64,000 nt of DNA, from NCBI GenBank assembly GCA_035048485.1, contig CM068592.1, positions 32,052,001 to 32,116,000 of the forward strand, written 5' to 3'. The DNA is from Pteria penguin (Eukaryota; Mollusca; Bivalvia; Pterioida; Pteriidae). This document shows, piece after piece, positions 26,325-39,500 of the stretch; within the stretch, counting starts at the first letter, position 1; each line of letters begins with the position of its first letter. Both the position numbers and the translations under genes were made by a program. The notes beneath the pieces were generated by a model. It worked only from the letters and a program-made list of their open reading frames with translations. It searched no databases and was not told the origin of the DNA.

Positions 26325-27480
26325 TTGTTCACATATGTAAGATCTACCACTCCATCCATTCTATTATCATATGATAATTACACATGTAAGATCTAATACC
26401 CAATCCATCCTAGGTAATCACATATGTAAGATCTACCACTCCATCCCTTCTACCATCGTGTGGTAATCACATATGTAAGATCTACCACTTCATCCCTTCT
26501 ACCATCGTGTGGTAATCACATATGTAAGATCTACCACTTCATCCCTTCTACCATCGTGTGGTAATCACATATGTAAGATCTACCACTCCATCCATCCTAT
26601 GGTGATCACATATGTAAAAACTGCCACTCCATTCCTTCTACCACCGTGTGGTAATCACATATGTAAGATCTACCACTTCATCCATCCTATGGTGATCACA
26701 TATGTAAGAACTACCACTTCATCCCTTCTACCATCGTGTGGTAATCACATATGTAAGATCTACCACTTCATCCCTTCTACCATCGTGTGGTAATCACATA
26801 TGTAAGATCTACCACTTCATCCCTTCTACCATCGTGTGGTAATCACATATGTAAGATCTATCACTTCATCCCTTCTACCATCGTGTGGTAATCACATATG
26901 TAAGATCTACCACTTCATCCCTTCTACCATCGTGTGGTAATCACATATGTAAGATCTGCCACTATATCCCTTCTACCATCGTGTGGTAATCACATATGTA
27001 AGATCTACCACTTCATCCCTTCTACCATCGTGTGGTAATCATATATGTAAGATCTACCACTTCATCCCTTCTACCATCGTGTGGTAATCACATATGTAAG
27101 ATATACCATTCCATTCCTTCTACCATCGTGTGGTAATCACATATGTAAGATCTACCACTTCATCCCTTCTACCATCGTGTGGTAATTACATATGTAAGAT
27201 CTACCACTTCATCCCTTCTACCATCGTGTGGTAATCACATATGTAAGATCTACCACTTCATCCCTTCTACCATCGTGTGGTAATCACATATGTAAGATCT
27301 ACCACTCCATCCATCCTATGGTGATCACATATGTAAAAACTGCCACTCCATTCCTTCTACCACCGTGTGGTAATCACATATGTAAGATCTACCACTTCAT
27401 CCATCCTATGGTGATCACATATGTAAGAACTACCACTCCATCCCTTCTACCACTGTGTGGTAATCACATATGTAATACAT
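26325..27480. repeat. 49/41-bp tandem array
   Basis: The unit has tcacatatgtaagatctacc, acttcatcccttctaccatc and gtgtggtaa. A shorter 41-bp variant has ccatcctatggtg instead. The variant order is repeated: a stretch of about 200 bp from 26582 recurs nearly unchanged from 27301, 719 bp later, showing a segmental duplication inside the array. Confidence 0.95.
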
Positions 27481-27489
27481 GTATCTACT

Positions 27490-29410
27490 ACTCTATTGAC
27501 AACACTATCGCATGACGTCATTTTATACTGTCCTCATACTGTCATTATCTTATCAATACAGTAGATGTGGTCTGCATACACTTGTATGTCCGTGATGTCA
27601 TTTTATACTGTCGTCATACTGTCATCATCTTATCAATACAGTAGATGTGGTCTGCACACACTTGTATGTCAGTGACGTCATTTTATACTGTCCTCATACT
27701 GCCATCCTCTTATCAATACAGTAGATGTGGTCTGCATACCCCTGTATGTCCGTGATGTCATTTTATACTGTCCTCATACTGCCATCATCTTATCAATACA
27801 GTAGATGTTGTCTGCATACACTTGTATGTCAGTGACGTCATTTTATACTGTCCTCATACTGTCATCCTCTTATCAATACAGTAGATGTGGTCTGCATACA
27901 CTTGTATGTCAGTGACGTCATTTTATACTGTCCTCATACTGTCATCCTCTTATCAATACAGTAGATGTGGTCTGCATACCTTTGTATGTCCGTGACGTCA
28001 TTTTATACTGTCTTCATACTGTCATCATCTTATCAATACAGTAGTTGTGGTCTGCATACACTTGTATGTCAGTGACGTCATTTTATACTGTCCTCATACT
28101 GTCATCATCTTATCAATACAGTAGATGTGGTCTGCATACACTTGTACGTCCGTGACGTCATTTTATACTGTCCTCGTACTTTCATCATCTTTAAAATACA
28201 GTAGATGTGGTCTGCATACACTTGTATGTCCGTGACGTCATTTTATACTGTCCTCATACTGCCATCATCTTATCAATACAGTAGATGTGGTCTGCATACA
28301 CTTGTATGTCAGTGACGTCATTTTATACTGTCGTCATACTGTCATCATCTTATCAATACAGTAGATGTGGTCTGCATACCCCTGTATGTCCGTGACGTCA
28401 TTTTATACTGTCCTCATACTGTCATCCTCTTATCAATACAGTAAATGTGGTCTGCATACCTTTGTATGTCAGTGATGTCATTTTATCCTGTCCTCGTACT
28501 TTCATCATCTTTAAAATTCAGTAGATGTAATCTGCATACACTTATATGTCTGTGACGTCATTTTATACTGTCCTCATACTGTCATCATCTTATCAATACA
28601 GTAGATGTGGTCTGCATACACTTGTATGTCAGTGACGTCATTTTATACTGTCGTCATACTGTCATCATCTTATCAATGCAGTAGATGTGGTCTGCATACA
28701 CTTGTACGTCCGTGACGTCATTTTATACTGTCCTTGTAATTTCATCATCTTTAAAATACAGTAGATGTGGTCTGCATACACTTGTATGTCCGTGACGTCA
28801 TTTTATACTGTCCTCATACTGCCATCATCTTATCAATACAGTAGATGTGGTCTGCATACACTTGTACGTCCGTGATGTCATTTTATACTGTCCTCATACT
28901 GTGATCCTCTTATCAATACAGTAGATGTGGTCTGCATACACTTGTATGTCAGTGACGTCATTTTATACTGTCCTCATACTGCCATCATCTTATCAATACA
29001 GTAGATGTGGTCTGCATACACTTGTATGTCAGTGACGTCATTTTATACTGTCGTCATACTGTCATCATCTTATCAATACAGTAGATGTGGTCTGCATACC
29101 CCTGTATGTCCGTGACGTCATTTTATCCTGTCCTCATACTGTCATCATCTTATCAATACAGTAGATGTGGTCTGCATACACTTGTATGTCAGTGACGTCA
29201 TTTTATACTGTCGTCATACTGTCATCATCTTATCAATGCAGTAGATGTGGTCTGCATACACTTGTACGTCCGTGATGTCATTTTATACTGTCCTCATACT
29301 GTGATCCTCTTATCAATACAGTAGATGTGGTCTGCATACACTTGTATGTCAGTGACGTCATTTTATACTTTCCTCATACTGTCATCACCTTATCAATACA
29401 GTAGATGTGA
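27490..29410. repeat. 80-bp tandem array with CRE palindromes, 24 units
   Basis: Unit: ttttatactgtcctcatact, gtcatcatcttatcaataca, gtagatgtggtctgcataca and cttgtatgtcagtgacgtca. Every unit ends in the 8-mer: 19 have tgacgtca and 5 have tgatgtca, the product of a CpG transition. Some units carry a ttcatcatctttaaaa variant at irregular spacing. The last unit breaks off at 29409. Confidence 0.97.
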
Positions 29411-29779
29411 CAATTAATAATACCAAAGGTATAAAATAAAATTTCAAAGAAAGTAATTTAACCTCCTTGACCTGAATTGTATCATACAAATTCTCAGGTC
29501 ATAGTTACCACGTGAAGTATATTGCTACATGTTGTATTTCTACATATTTATTTTTCATTCAGATAATACTAACTGTTACTTTTGTAATTTCAAAATATAT
29601 TGACCTTATAGATTGTCTGGTATTATTGTGCCTTTAGTTCACTGTAGGCACACAAGTACAATACATGTATTAAACAATACTACTAGATTGCAAAATGATG
29701 CAAAATAGGTAAGGAAGAGTTTTAATGAGAACTGAGCTGAACAAAGAGTGCTTTAAACAATAGTAAATCATTAACAACA

Positions 29780-30330
29780 AGAAACTGCTAAAGACGGTAT
29801 GGCCGGATTGTAAAGCAAATTCGAAACAAGGTCAAGGTCACAAGTCTAAAGACATGGTATCAATTGCAAGCACTCATAAAAAACCTATGTGTGAAGTATC
29901 AAAGCCCTATCCCCATTGATTCAAAAGATATGGCCAAAGTTAAAGTTTCTTAAAAGTAGATCAAAGTCCAAGGTCAAGGTCACAAGGTCAAAGTTTATTA
30001 TATCAGTTTAAAGCACTCAAAATAAAGAATCTATATGTGAAGTATTAAAGCCCTCACCATATTGATTCAAAACATATGGCCAAAGTTAAGTCTCTTAAAA
30101 ATAGGTCAAAGTCCAAGGTCAAGGTCACTAAGTAACAAATCATGGCATAATATGAAAGTTCCGGTCATAAGGAACCTATATTTGAAGTATTATGTTTATA
30201 CTACTCTTAGTTGCTGAGATTTTGCTTCAACCAGAAACTTTAACCAAAATTGTTGACGGACGGACAAACAGACAGCCGGACATCGCCAATATTTAACCAG
30301 AACTGCTTTGCAACCAGGCCAATAAATCTA
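29780..30330 (-). mobile_element. Pearl-like element, reverse orientation
   Basis: Three diverged ~155-bp units share tatggccaaagttaa, aggtcaaagtccaaggtcaa and tgtgaagtat. They end on the right in gacggacggacaaacagaca, the complement of the tetranucleotide tract that opens pearl-like elements, so the element runs leftward. Confidence 0.6.
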
Positions 30331-31065
30331 TCAAGATTTCTAAAAGATCAAGCACACCTCCATACTTACATGTAACTGTGCACAGAGAATTGGGAAACTT
30401 GAGTGTCATTAAAGTGCACATTAGATACATATTTTAAAAGACATTATTCTTTCTATAGATTAATGTTCTCTTGACTAGAAGTAGTATATACCTGAATGTC
30501 GTCACATAAAACATATATATCATTATGACAAAAAAAGTTATGCCATCATAAAAGCAAAAATTCAGAACTTGCTTTTCAACTCCCACTATTTTGCAGACTT
30601 CATTTCTTCTTTTTATACATACTGCAATTAGTGTTTCAAGTATTTTATTGTTTATGAAAAATATGCAGGAAAGGCAAAACATTGAGCTTCACAATGGAAT
30701 AGTGTTATATAAATTGTGTCTAAGTTTTCACTAATTAGACAACCAGATTGTGCAATTATGTTTAAAAAAGGGATCATCACAGTTTGCACTTCAACACCAA
30801 TACATGTATATGGGAATTCTAAATCACGTACTATGTATCTGTGGTTACAACATATACCTAATCCAATAACTATCTGAAAAGTAGTCTAACCAACCCAATG
30901 ACATCATACAAACTATTTACAACTATTTGTAAGAAAATGTTAAACGTGTTTAGCTCTCAGCACAATGAATTTTCTTGAACATCAATGTAAATAACAGCAA
31001 AAATATTCATATATATATATTTAACTGTGGGACAAACATCTTGTGCAGGTTTTTGTCTTAAGAAC
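30331..31065. other. AT-rich, no gene
   Basis: An 82-codon minus-strand frame at 30434-30682 has no recognisable domain. Nothing else seen. Confidence 0.45.
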
Positions 31066-31070
31066 CTGGG

Positions 31071-31286
31071 GTCCATTTCACAAAAATTATTATGAAATTT
31101 TTAAGGATATTTTACAACGTTTACCTAGACAGAATACGTCTTTAAACTTTAATGTGCACAATATGATTTTTGGAGGGTTGTATTTTGAGATGAAAAATAT
31201 CACCATATATTCAATAATTTCCACTTTAGGTTTCCCCCTATTTGCAAAGGTTGACAGAAAAATGCGTAAATTTTTGTGAAATGAAC
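31071..31286. mobile_element. 216-bp inverted-repeat element
   Basis: gtccatttcacaaaaatt (31071-31088) and aatttttgtgaaatgaac (31269-31286) are inverted copies with one mismatch. The interior is AT-rich; open frames on both strands are short. No certain target duplication was seen. Confidence 0.7.
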
Positions 31287-31906
31287 TGCTGCAGAATGCG
31301 TCATACAAAGGTTGTTACTTGTAGATCTAGAATACACAATCACAATTATATTTCATATTAAATTAATCACAATACACAAGAAACAAGAAAAATACGCAGA
31401 AAATTGAAATATTACAAAAGCAAATAAAGACAAAGAAATAAATTCTTAACAGCAAGCGAAACAAAAACAATAAATAAGCTAAAAAAATTGTAAAAAGATC
31501 AACTGAATGTCATCTAATTACAATGTCAGGTTTTCTGTGAATGAGATATTCTCATACTCCACTTTCCTGAGAATCACAATTTGATAAAAACAAGTATTTG
31601 CAAGACATTATTTTAACAAGGGGCATGTTACCTCTAATATCTAAACGGCAAAGTCACAGATAGCTTGCTGTTGGTGAAAAAAAAATCATAGAGCCAAACT
31701 TGCAATTTCAGTTCATATGAATGATAAAGGGTTTGCGGTATCGTTTAATCTTGCGGCTGGTTGGTCCCCCTCCCCCCTCCTCAATATATTATTGGTACAG
31801 TTGAGGGGGGGGGGGGGGGCAACGAGCCGAAAGCCCTGTGGTTTCATAAATCACAACCGCTTACGGTATTGCATCATTCTTATAGAGCCAGTACAGCTCC
31901 ATCAGC
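31287..31906. other. No gene; G run
   Basis: A G homopolymer lies at 31805-31819. No gene or repeat structure supported. Confidence 0.45.
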
Positions 31907-31909
31907 AAG

Positions 31910-32184
31910 ATTGATTGATTGATTTTTGTTTAACGTCACACCACGAATATTTCACATATATGGTGACGGCATCTGCCTGATGCGGGGCATATAAATTTTT
32001 ACCTTTGCAACGTACCCACCCGAAGCAGTGAGGGATCTTTAACGTGCCATGCATACCACGACACGGGGTCTCAGTTTTTACTGTCTCATCCGAAAGACAG
32101 AAAACCGGCATGACCAGAGCGGGACTCGAACCCCGGCCTCCCGATCAGGAGGCGAGAGCGATACCACTAGGCAACGCCGGCTTA
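31910..32184 (-). mobile_element. tRNA-derived SINE, copy A
   Basis: On the minus strand the head reads gttgcctagtggtatcgctc (A box) and ccggggttcgagtcccgctc (B box); the body has ctttcggatgagacagtaaa, and the tail ends in a ttgattgatt simple repeat. Open frames through it are SINE sequence. The target duplication is not clear. Confidence 0.9.
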
Positions 32185-32335
32185 TCTAGATTTATAAATT
32201 AATATTATACTTTTACATATCTACTAAATCTAATTGTGAGTTTTGATAATAAACATGAATGGAAAAACATCTTTTCATAATGCAAATCTTTTTTAAATGG
32301 TTTTTACTGTCTCGTCCGAGAGACACCAGTGGCAG

Positions 32336-32482
32336 ATCCAGGGGGAGCAGAAGGGGCGCTCCCCCCCCCCCCCCCCCGGGCAGTGATCCATTTTTTAAAC
32401 CCTGTATTTTGGTCAAATTTTGGTAAAATGTCGACATAATGCCCCATTAGCACTCCAAAGAGGGCGCTGAATCTGCGAATGT
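32336..32482. mobile_element. Eroded CAGTGGCGGAT-family element
   Basis: Starts cagtggcagatccaggggg, contains a C run of about 18 at 32360-32377, and ends near gcgctgaatctgcg. The left end matches the family seen at 21566; the right end is strongly diverged. Confidence 0.55.
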
Positions 32483-32564
32483 TTCCTGTAACGTTACAAA
32501 ATATTATTATCTTTACGGTATTATCATATTACGATATCGGTTCATCGACATCGCCGTGTAAAAA

Positions 32565-32735
32565 GACCTTTAAATTGTCAGAGTAAAAATGTCGGAGTTA
32601 ATTGTCGGAATAAAAGGCGTCGGAGTTAAAAGTTTCGGATTAAAAAATGTCGGAGTTAAAGGTGTCGGAACTAAAAAGGGTCGGAGTAAAACGTGTCGGA
32701 GTTATTCTTTGTCGAAGTTAAAAGTGTCGGAGCAA
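32565..32735. repeat. Degenerate gtcggagttaaaa minisatellite
   Basis: About ten diverged copies of a 14-19 bp unit gtcggagttaaa(a). Lies about 720 bp upstream of the PMS1 start codon. Confidence 0.85.
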
Positions 32736-33080
32736 CGGGATCACCTGCGTAGAGTATGAGTGAAACATATACAAAGCCTACAACATGTATAGCATAGGAC
32801 TAATCAAAGCCAAAACTATTTAAATGGTTTACCAAAAAGTAATATTCAGTATTCAGATGAAAAATGACATTTTATGATAAGTATTTGGATACTTCAAAGG
32901 AAGCTGAATGCTGTAATTCATGCAGAACTTTGCATTTTTAAAATAAGCTTGACAATGTGTCATAAATCATGAATACTTGTAAATGCAGTCGACTCTCGAT
33001 AACTCAAACCCAAGTAAAACTATTTGAGTTCAGTTTAGGGACATTTATTTGGATTATGAAAATAAAATGGGAAATTCATG

Positions 33081-33451
33081 TTACATGTGGTGTTCAAATA
33101 AATGAGAGTGTATAATTGCCACGGCAACAGAAAACGACCGCATAATATAACACACAATTAAAGGCCACGTGTAAGAATCTCTTGAAAAAGATATTATCCC
33201 TAGCCAGCTTCTGTCAAATATATACAAGAACATCAGAAAAAGGGAATACACAAACACAGACAGACAGACAGACACATAGACACACATTATACTGCGACAC
33301 AAAAAGCCCAATATTTTCGAGATCGTTATTTACCATCACTCAGATACTTTACTTTCGATTTTACTAGAAGCGCGATCTGTTTGAATGTTTTACAATGTGA
33401 TATTTATTGTATGATTGATGTCTGATGTAATATTATGATTCAGTAAGTGTC
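33081..33451 (+). promoter_or_regulatory. PMS1 5' flank, promoter not defined
   Basis: The 370 bases before the ATG contain no clear TATA box at a sensible distance and no GC-rich island; a short (ACAG)n run lies at 33252-33290. The leader contains an in-frame TAA at 33428-33430. The promoter must lie here or further upstream, but no specific element can be supported. Confidence 0.3.
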
Positions 33452-33595
33452 ATGTCATCGAAGTTGTCAGCTCTTCCGAGTTCCACCGCTCGTCTTCTCG
33501 GAAGCTCTCAGGTTATAACATCCGTTTACAGTGTTGTCAAAGAGTTGTTGGAGAATGCCCTCGATGCTGGCGCTTCTTCTGTTGATGTTAAATTG
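33452..33595 (+). CDS. PMS1: PMS1 exon 1: start and ATPase motif I
   Basis: Encodes residues 1-48, ending in phase 0 before donor gtaaat. It carries [13 protein letters not shown] and the GHKL motif [13 protein letters not shown], with the presumed general base E31 and the Mg-ligand N35. G lies at -3 of the ATG. The reading frame upstream closes at a TAA 22 bases before the start, so no longer N-terminus is possible in this exon. Confidence 0.95.
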
Positions 33596-36500
33596 GTAAA
33601 TAAAATGCTGATCCTTCTGTAGTATGAGAAGAGATCAGGCTATTTTAGTACCTATAAAATTTGGGAAATAGGTACATGAATATTTAGTGATTTGGTACCA
33701 TTTGGTAATTCTGGTACCATTTGGTAATTTGTTACCTTTCTTGAGGCACCATACAGCAGTCTACGCGAAAGTCACCGGACCGTCGGTTTTCGCCGGTAAA
33801 TTTTTATTCGGATCGGTATTTTTTTTCCGGAAACGGGACCGGCGGTCCGGTACGAAAAATCGAAAGTTTGTCTTTAAATCTGGAATATTAATTTATTATC
33901 TTGTGATTGCAGTAGTTAGTGAGAGCATATTAATTTATTATCTTGTGATTGCAGTAGTTAGTGAGAGCTAGCGCGATTGTGAATCTAAGAACACCACAAA
34001 AAAGTTTGAATGTATTTCAAACTAAATATGTCGAGGGGGCGGTGCCAGGGGGGAAGAGGAAGGCTAGTGCCACTATAAGTGATGTGTCTCACCGGGAAAA
34101 GGCTATGAAATATGTTAACCATGTTTTCACAAGATGAATATATTCAATTTCAAATCTATAAAATTCTGTTTTATTATTATCAAAATGAGTTGGATATACA
34201 GTGGACTATATTTTATCTGATATCGTATTATCTGATATTTCGTTTTATCTGATATGATATTAAAACACCAAACCGTTTCTATGCATTTCTGTAATAATTT
34301 GTCTTTTTTATCTGATAGTGAAAAGTCCAAGTTTCGGTTTATCTGATAGCAAATTTACCGTTGATAAAATATTTCACCCCGAATTTAGCCTATTTCAAGC
34401 CCGGATGGTGTTGTGAAACCACCCAGCTGTGACAACATAGGCATATAACAACACCTACAGCAATACGATGCGACTAAGGAATAATAATTGATTGTTTGTG
34501 TACACAACTATTGATATCTCATTGAAGTACCTGTACAGGTTTAATTAGTGATCGCTGTGGCGTCATTCGTAATTAATGAAATATGTTGGTGACCAAAATT
34601 GAGAGTAGATGTACCGTAAATATTCGAATATTATACGCACTCGAGTAAAATACGCACCTAAAAATGACCTCCAAAATCATGAAAAAACGTCTTACTCGGT
34701 GTATAATACGCAGGGAAAAGATCCAAAAAATAATGTCAATTTCGTAATGAATCAACAAGACTGCAAGACACAATCGATATTGCTTAGCACGTGTATACGA
34801 TTTTGTTTTGATGTTTAGTGATTCGCCTTTTGTGTAACCTCCTCAGTTAACCTGTCATTTCATCGTTGATTTTGTCAACTGAATTTGCTTTGCCGTATTT
34901 CTATCACAATGAGATCGTGTTACGTATATTATCATCAAAAGCGGCACGGAACGACCAGCCTTTATTTATCGTGTGATATCAACGCTTTTGTCTCATTTAC
35001 TTCATTTACGACCAAACTCGCATAGACTTCATATTTCTTAACTACCGCAGGCGTACTAGTAGTTAAACCCTCGTCCCAACCTCCGCTTCAATTTTTTTTG
35101 CGTTAGAATGAACGTGCGTGTCCACATAAATTACGCGAACTGTGCGCGGGTATCGGCCATGTTGGTGAAGACATAATAACGAAAGAATGAATGAATCGAG
35201 TGTAATAAGCAGACATAGTCCATTTTAAATACAATTCTTGAATTAATCTAACATTCTTATGATAGTATGCCACATTGCCGATGATCATGCCATTATGGTC
35301 AAGTAATTTCACTTGCTGTGTAGCTATCAGTTAACCAATTAAGGTTAGATCACTATATCACCCGTACACTTTGCTAATTAGAAATCAGTTCTAAATAAAC
35401 ACAGCGCAAGTCTTCTATTGTATTCTTTTTGAAATGCACTCTGTAGACATTACTCCTGTTATTGCCTTGGTCATTTACTATGGGAAGCAGACAGTATACA
35501 GACAATAGACATATCTCACACCTCATAGGTTTGATTGACGGCTTTAGGTACTTTAACACCATGTAAGCGGTCGTATATCTCTAAATGAAAACAACCGCTA
35601 TCAAACGTTCATATGAGTAGACATCTATAACATGTTACACAACAGAAAGTATCAAGTTTTGCAATTTCGTCTAATCTGATAGCCCGCTTTATCTGATATT
35701 TTATTCACGCAAAAAGACTATGAGATTAAACAGAATCTACCGTATCATAATTGACATCAAGATCACACAAAATTGAACAGTCTGGTAAAATGGCTCCAGG
35801 TCTGGTAAAATTTCTACTTTCACCAGACCTGTGGTCCTGTAAAAAATTTAAACTTTCGCGTAGACTGCATACAGGTGGGGCAGATCCTTCTAAAGAAAGG
35901 TATTCCCTGTTTAGAGAGATATTTCATTAGCATTTAAAAATTGTCTCCATAAGTGGGATTTTTTTCCAGCTTAATGCATGAGTTCCCTAATACTAAAAAT
36001 CAAAATTTTGGAATTTTGATTTGAAAATTAAAAGTACACATCTTTACAATGTCTTAAATAATATTTGTAAAGCATCAAACTCGAAAGTAGTACTTCCTAC
36101 AGGTCAACACCTTTTGTAAACATTGTTCAGTATGCACTGTAGATGTGCAATTTTAAGTTTCAGGTCAAAATTATAAATTTTGATTTTTTGGTTCTTGGGA
36201 ACTCGTGCATTAGGGTTAAAAACATCCCTCTTTAGAGAGACATTTTTTAACTGCCAGCAAAATGTCTCTCTAAACAGGGAATGTCTCTCTTTAGAGGGAT
36301 GTGCCCAACCTGCCATAAGGCTTACAGTACACTTCACCACCATGTTTTACTTATATTAATTATTTATAAGCGTTCATATTTAGTGTGGTAAAGCTTTAAT
36401 GATAGAAAGAGGGTCATTGTATGAGATTGACATTGACAAGCACAAATAACCTAACTGTTAGCCTAATTAAATATTTAACTATTAATCTTATCAACCCATT

Positions 36501-39500
36501 TTCTTGCTATTAGTTCATTAATAGAGTCTGCCCATGTGATGTCACACTACTACATGTAGCATTAAAAGCCATGTTGGAGTACGACTCTTGGACTTTTTCT
36601 ATTACTACCATGTAAACTTCATCAAATTTTTGAAAAAAACTTGCCAATTATCAGGGCGGATTTTGTGACTTCAGTCTCAATTAATCAGTAAATACAATCA
36701 ATCGGTTGAATATTTTCAATAAAACATTTAGATATACAATGTGATTATATTACAAAATTAAGTTAAATCAAGCAGCTTTGTATGGGCAGTGATGGATAAA
36801 GTCCGAGGGTTGTACTCCAGTGAGGGAGATAACTCTAGCTAATATCAGGAAAACTGGGTTGAATGGGAACACTCTATACTTAAAAGAATAGCTTTAAAAC
36901 ACAACTGGGGTTGTTCCCGTTTACTTTAAAACATTCAAGTAAAGCAGTCTTTGCATGCTCAAGAGTTGAGGTCAAACATACATGAATAAAATTAATTCAT
37001 TTTATTTTCATATATTTTTAAACACAAATTATTCAGTAAATTTCTATGAGAAATAACATAGAAATGACCATTTTCTTTATCATTATGCCCATGACAGAAT
37101 GTACAGTAATACAGACATCATGTACAGTAATACAGACATCATGTACAACAGTAATACCGACAGCATAATACAGACGGCGTGTACAGTAACACAGACAGCA
37201 TGTACAGTAATACATACAGCATGTACAGTAATACAGACATCATGTACAGTAATACAGACATCATGTACAGTAATACAGACAGCATGTACAGTAATACAGT
37301 CAACATGTACAGTAATACAGACATCATGTACAGTAATACAGACAGCATGTACAGTAATACAGTCAACATGTACAGTAATACAGACATCATGTACAGTAAC
37401 ACAGACAGCATAATACAGACATCAAGTACAGTAATACAGACAGCATGTACAGTAAAACAGACAGCATGTACAGTAATACAGACAGCATGTACAGTAATAT
37501 AGACATCATGTACAGTAATACAGACAACATGTACAGTAATATAGACAGCATGTACAGTAATACAGACAGCATGTACAGTAATATAGACAGCATGTACAGT
37601 AATACAGACAGCATGTACAGTAATACAGACAGCATAATACAGACATCATGTACAGTAATACAGACAGCATGTACAGTAACACAGACAGCATGTACAGTAA
37701 TACAGACAGCATGTACAGTAATACAGACAGCATGTACAGTAATACAGACAGCATGTACAGTAATACAGACAGCATGTACAGTAATACAGACATCATGTAC
37801 AGTAATACAAACAGCATGTACAGTAATACAGACATCATGTACAGTAATACAAACAGCATGTACAGTAATACAGACATCATGTACAGTAATACAGACAGCA
37901 TGTACAGTAATACAGACAGCATGTACAGTAATATAGACAGCATGTACAGTAACACAGACAACATGTACAGTAATACAGACAGCATGTACAGTAATATAGA
38001 CAGCATGTACAGTAATACAGACAGCATAATACAAACAGTAATACAGACAGCATGTACAGTAATATAGACAGGTGTACAGTAATACAGACATCATGTACAG
38101 TAATACAGACAGCATGTACAGTAATATAGACAGCATGTACAGTAATACAGACATCATGTACAGTAATACAGTGTCCGCGAAACTTTGTTGAACTCCACAG
38201 AACATTCGGTCCTATTGGAAGACATATTTCATAGGACAGAAATCATTTCTGTCTGACCAAAAAAGAAAATTGAAGAATTTTCAATGGGGTATTTAACATC
38301 ACCTTTTTGTCGGCGTCCGTCGATGTCAATTTTCTTTTGTTTAGTGGTTTTCCGGGGATTGCCCCCTCAACATATTTTAATTTCGCTAGAAAAGACATTC
38401 ATGTACACTCAGGAAGGCTCAAAATATAAAGGTCGTTATTAAATAGTATAAGTGCTAACAAGACTCCGTCTTTCCGAGGTATACATAGTGTTGGAAGCAA
38501 CATCGGACAAATCGGTACGGCTAGAAAACGCGCAAATCGGACCGATCCCACTTTTGTCCGTTCGGTCCGACGGTCCGATGAATTTCGCGGACACTGGTAA
38601 TACAGTCAACATGTACAGTAGTACAGACAGCATGTACAGTAATATAGACAGCATGTACAGTAATACAGACAGGTGTACAGTAATACAGACAGCATGTACA
38701 GTAATACAGTCAACATGTACAGTAATACAGTCAACATGTACAGTAATACAGACAGCATATACAGTAATATAGACAGCATGTACAGTAACACAGACAGCAT
38801 GTACAGTAATACAGACAGCATGTACAGTAACACAGGCAACATGTACAGTAATACAGACAGCATGTACAGTAATACAGACAGCATGTACAGTAATACAGAC
38901 ATCATGTACAGTAATACAGATAGCTTGTACAGTAATACAGACAGTATGTACAGTAATGCAGAGAACATGTACAGTAATACAGACAGCATGTACAGTAATA
39001 CAGACAACATGCACATTAATATGTATTGGGTCATAGATTCACATAGAGGTTAGCAAATTTTTTCTTAGACCAATCATTTTGTACATGTACCAATACTGCA
39101 CAGTTGGCAGAGCAATTTTCACAATGAAATTTATACTGGAAATCTGCAGTAGTTGAAGGATGTGGTTAAGCAGACCAAATCCTTGGTCAGCAAAATTTAA
39201 ATGATGGACATCATTCCATGAATTTGTTTTCGTTTTATAGGAGGACTTTGGATTAGGGAAAATTGAAGTGAGGGATAATGGTCATGGCATCAAGGGAGTG
39301 GATGTGCCGTTTATAGCTAAACGATATCACACAACAAAGATATCACAGTTTTCAGACCTCCAAACATTGACTACGTATGGTTTTAGAGGTGAAGCTCTTG
39401 GTAAGTTTATAGTTATGTTACTTACAATGAAGCCTGGAAAAACTCCATGTTAGGAAACTTGCACACAGAGACAACAAGGATTGATGCAGAATGTGTGTGA

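Noticed and set aside
32100..32184. tRNA gene on the minus strand
   Set aside because: A and B boxes are present but belong to a SINE with a conserved body, simple-repeat tail and further copies; no clean cloverleaf.
34196..34350. pogo/mariner-like end (tacagtggactatattttat)
   Set aside because: Only one end is seen, it lies within the 2.1-kb element, and ttatctgata repeats blur the comparison. A similar lone end at 32985 was left out for the same reason.
37387..38205. 272-codon minus-strand open frame
   Set aside because: Created by the 21-bp minisatellite, whose period is a multiple of three; several other frames are also open and no unique sequence is encoded.
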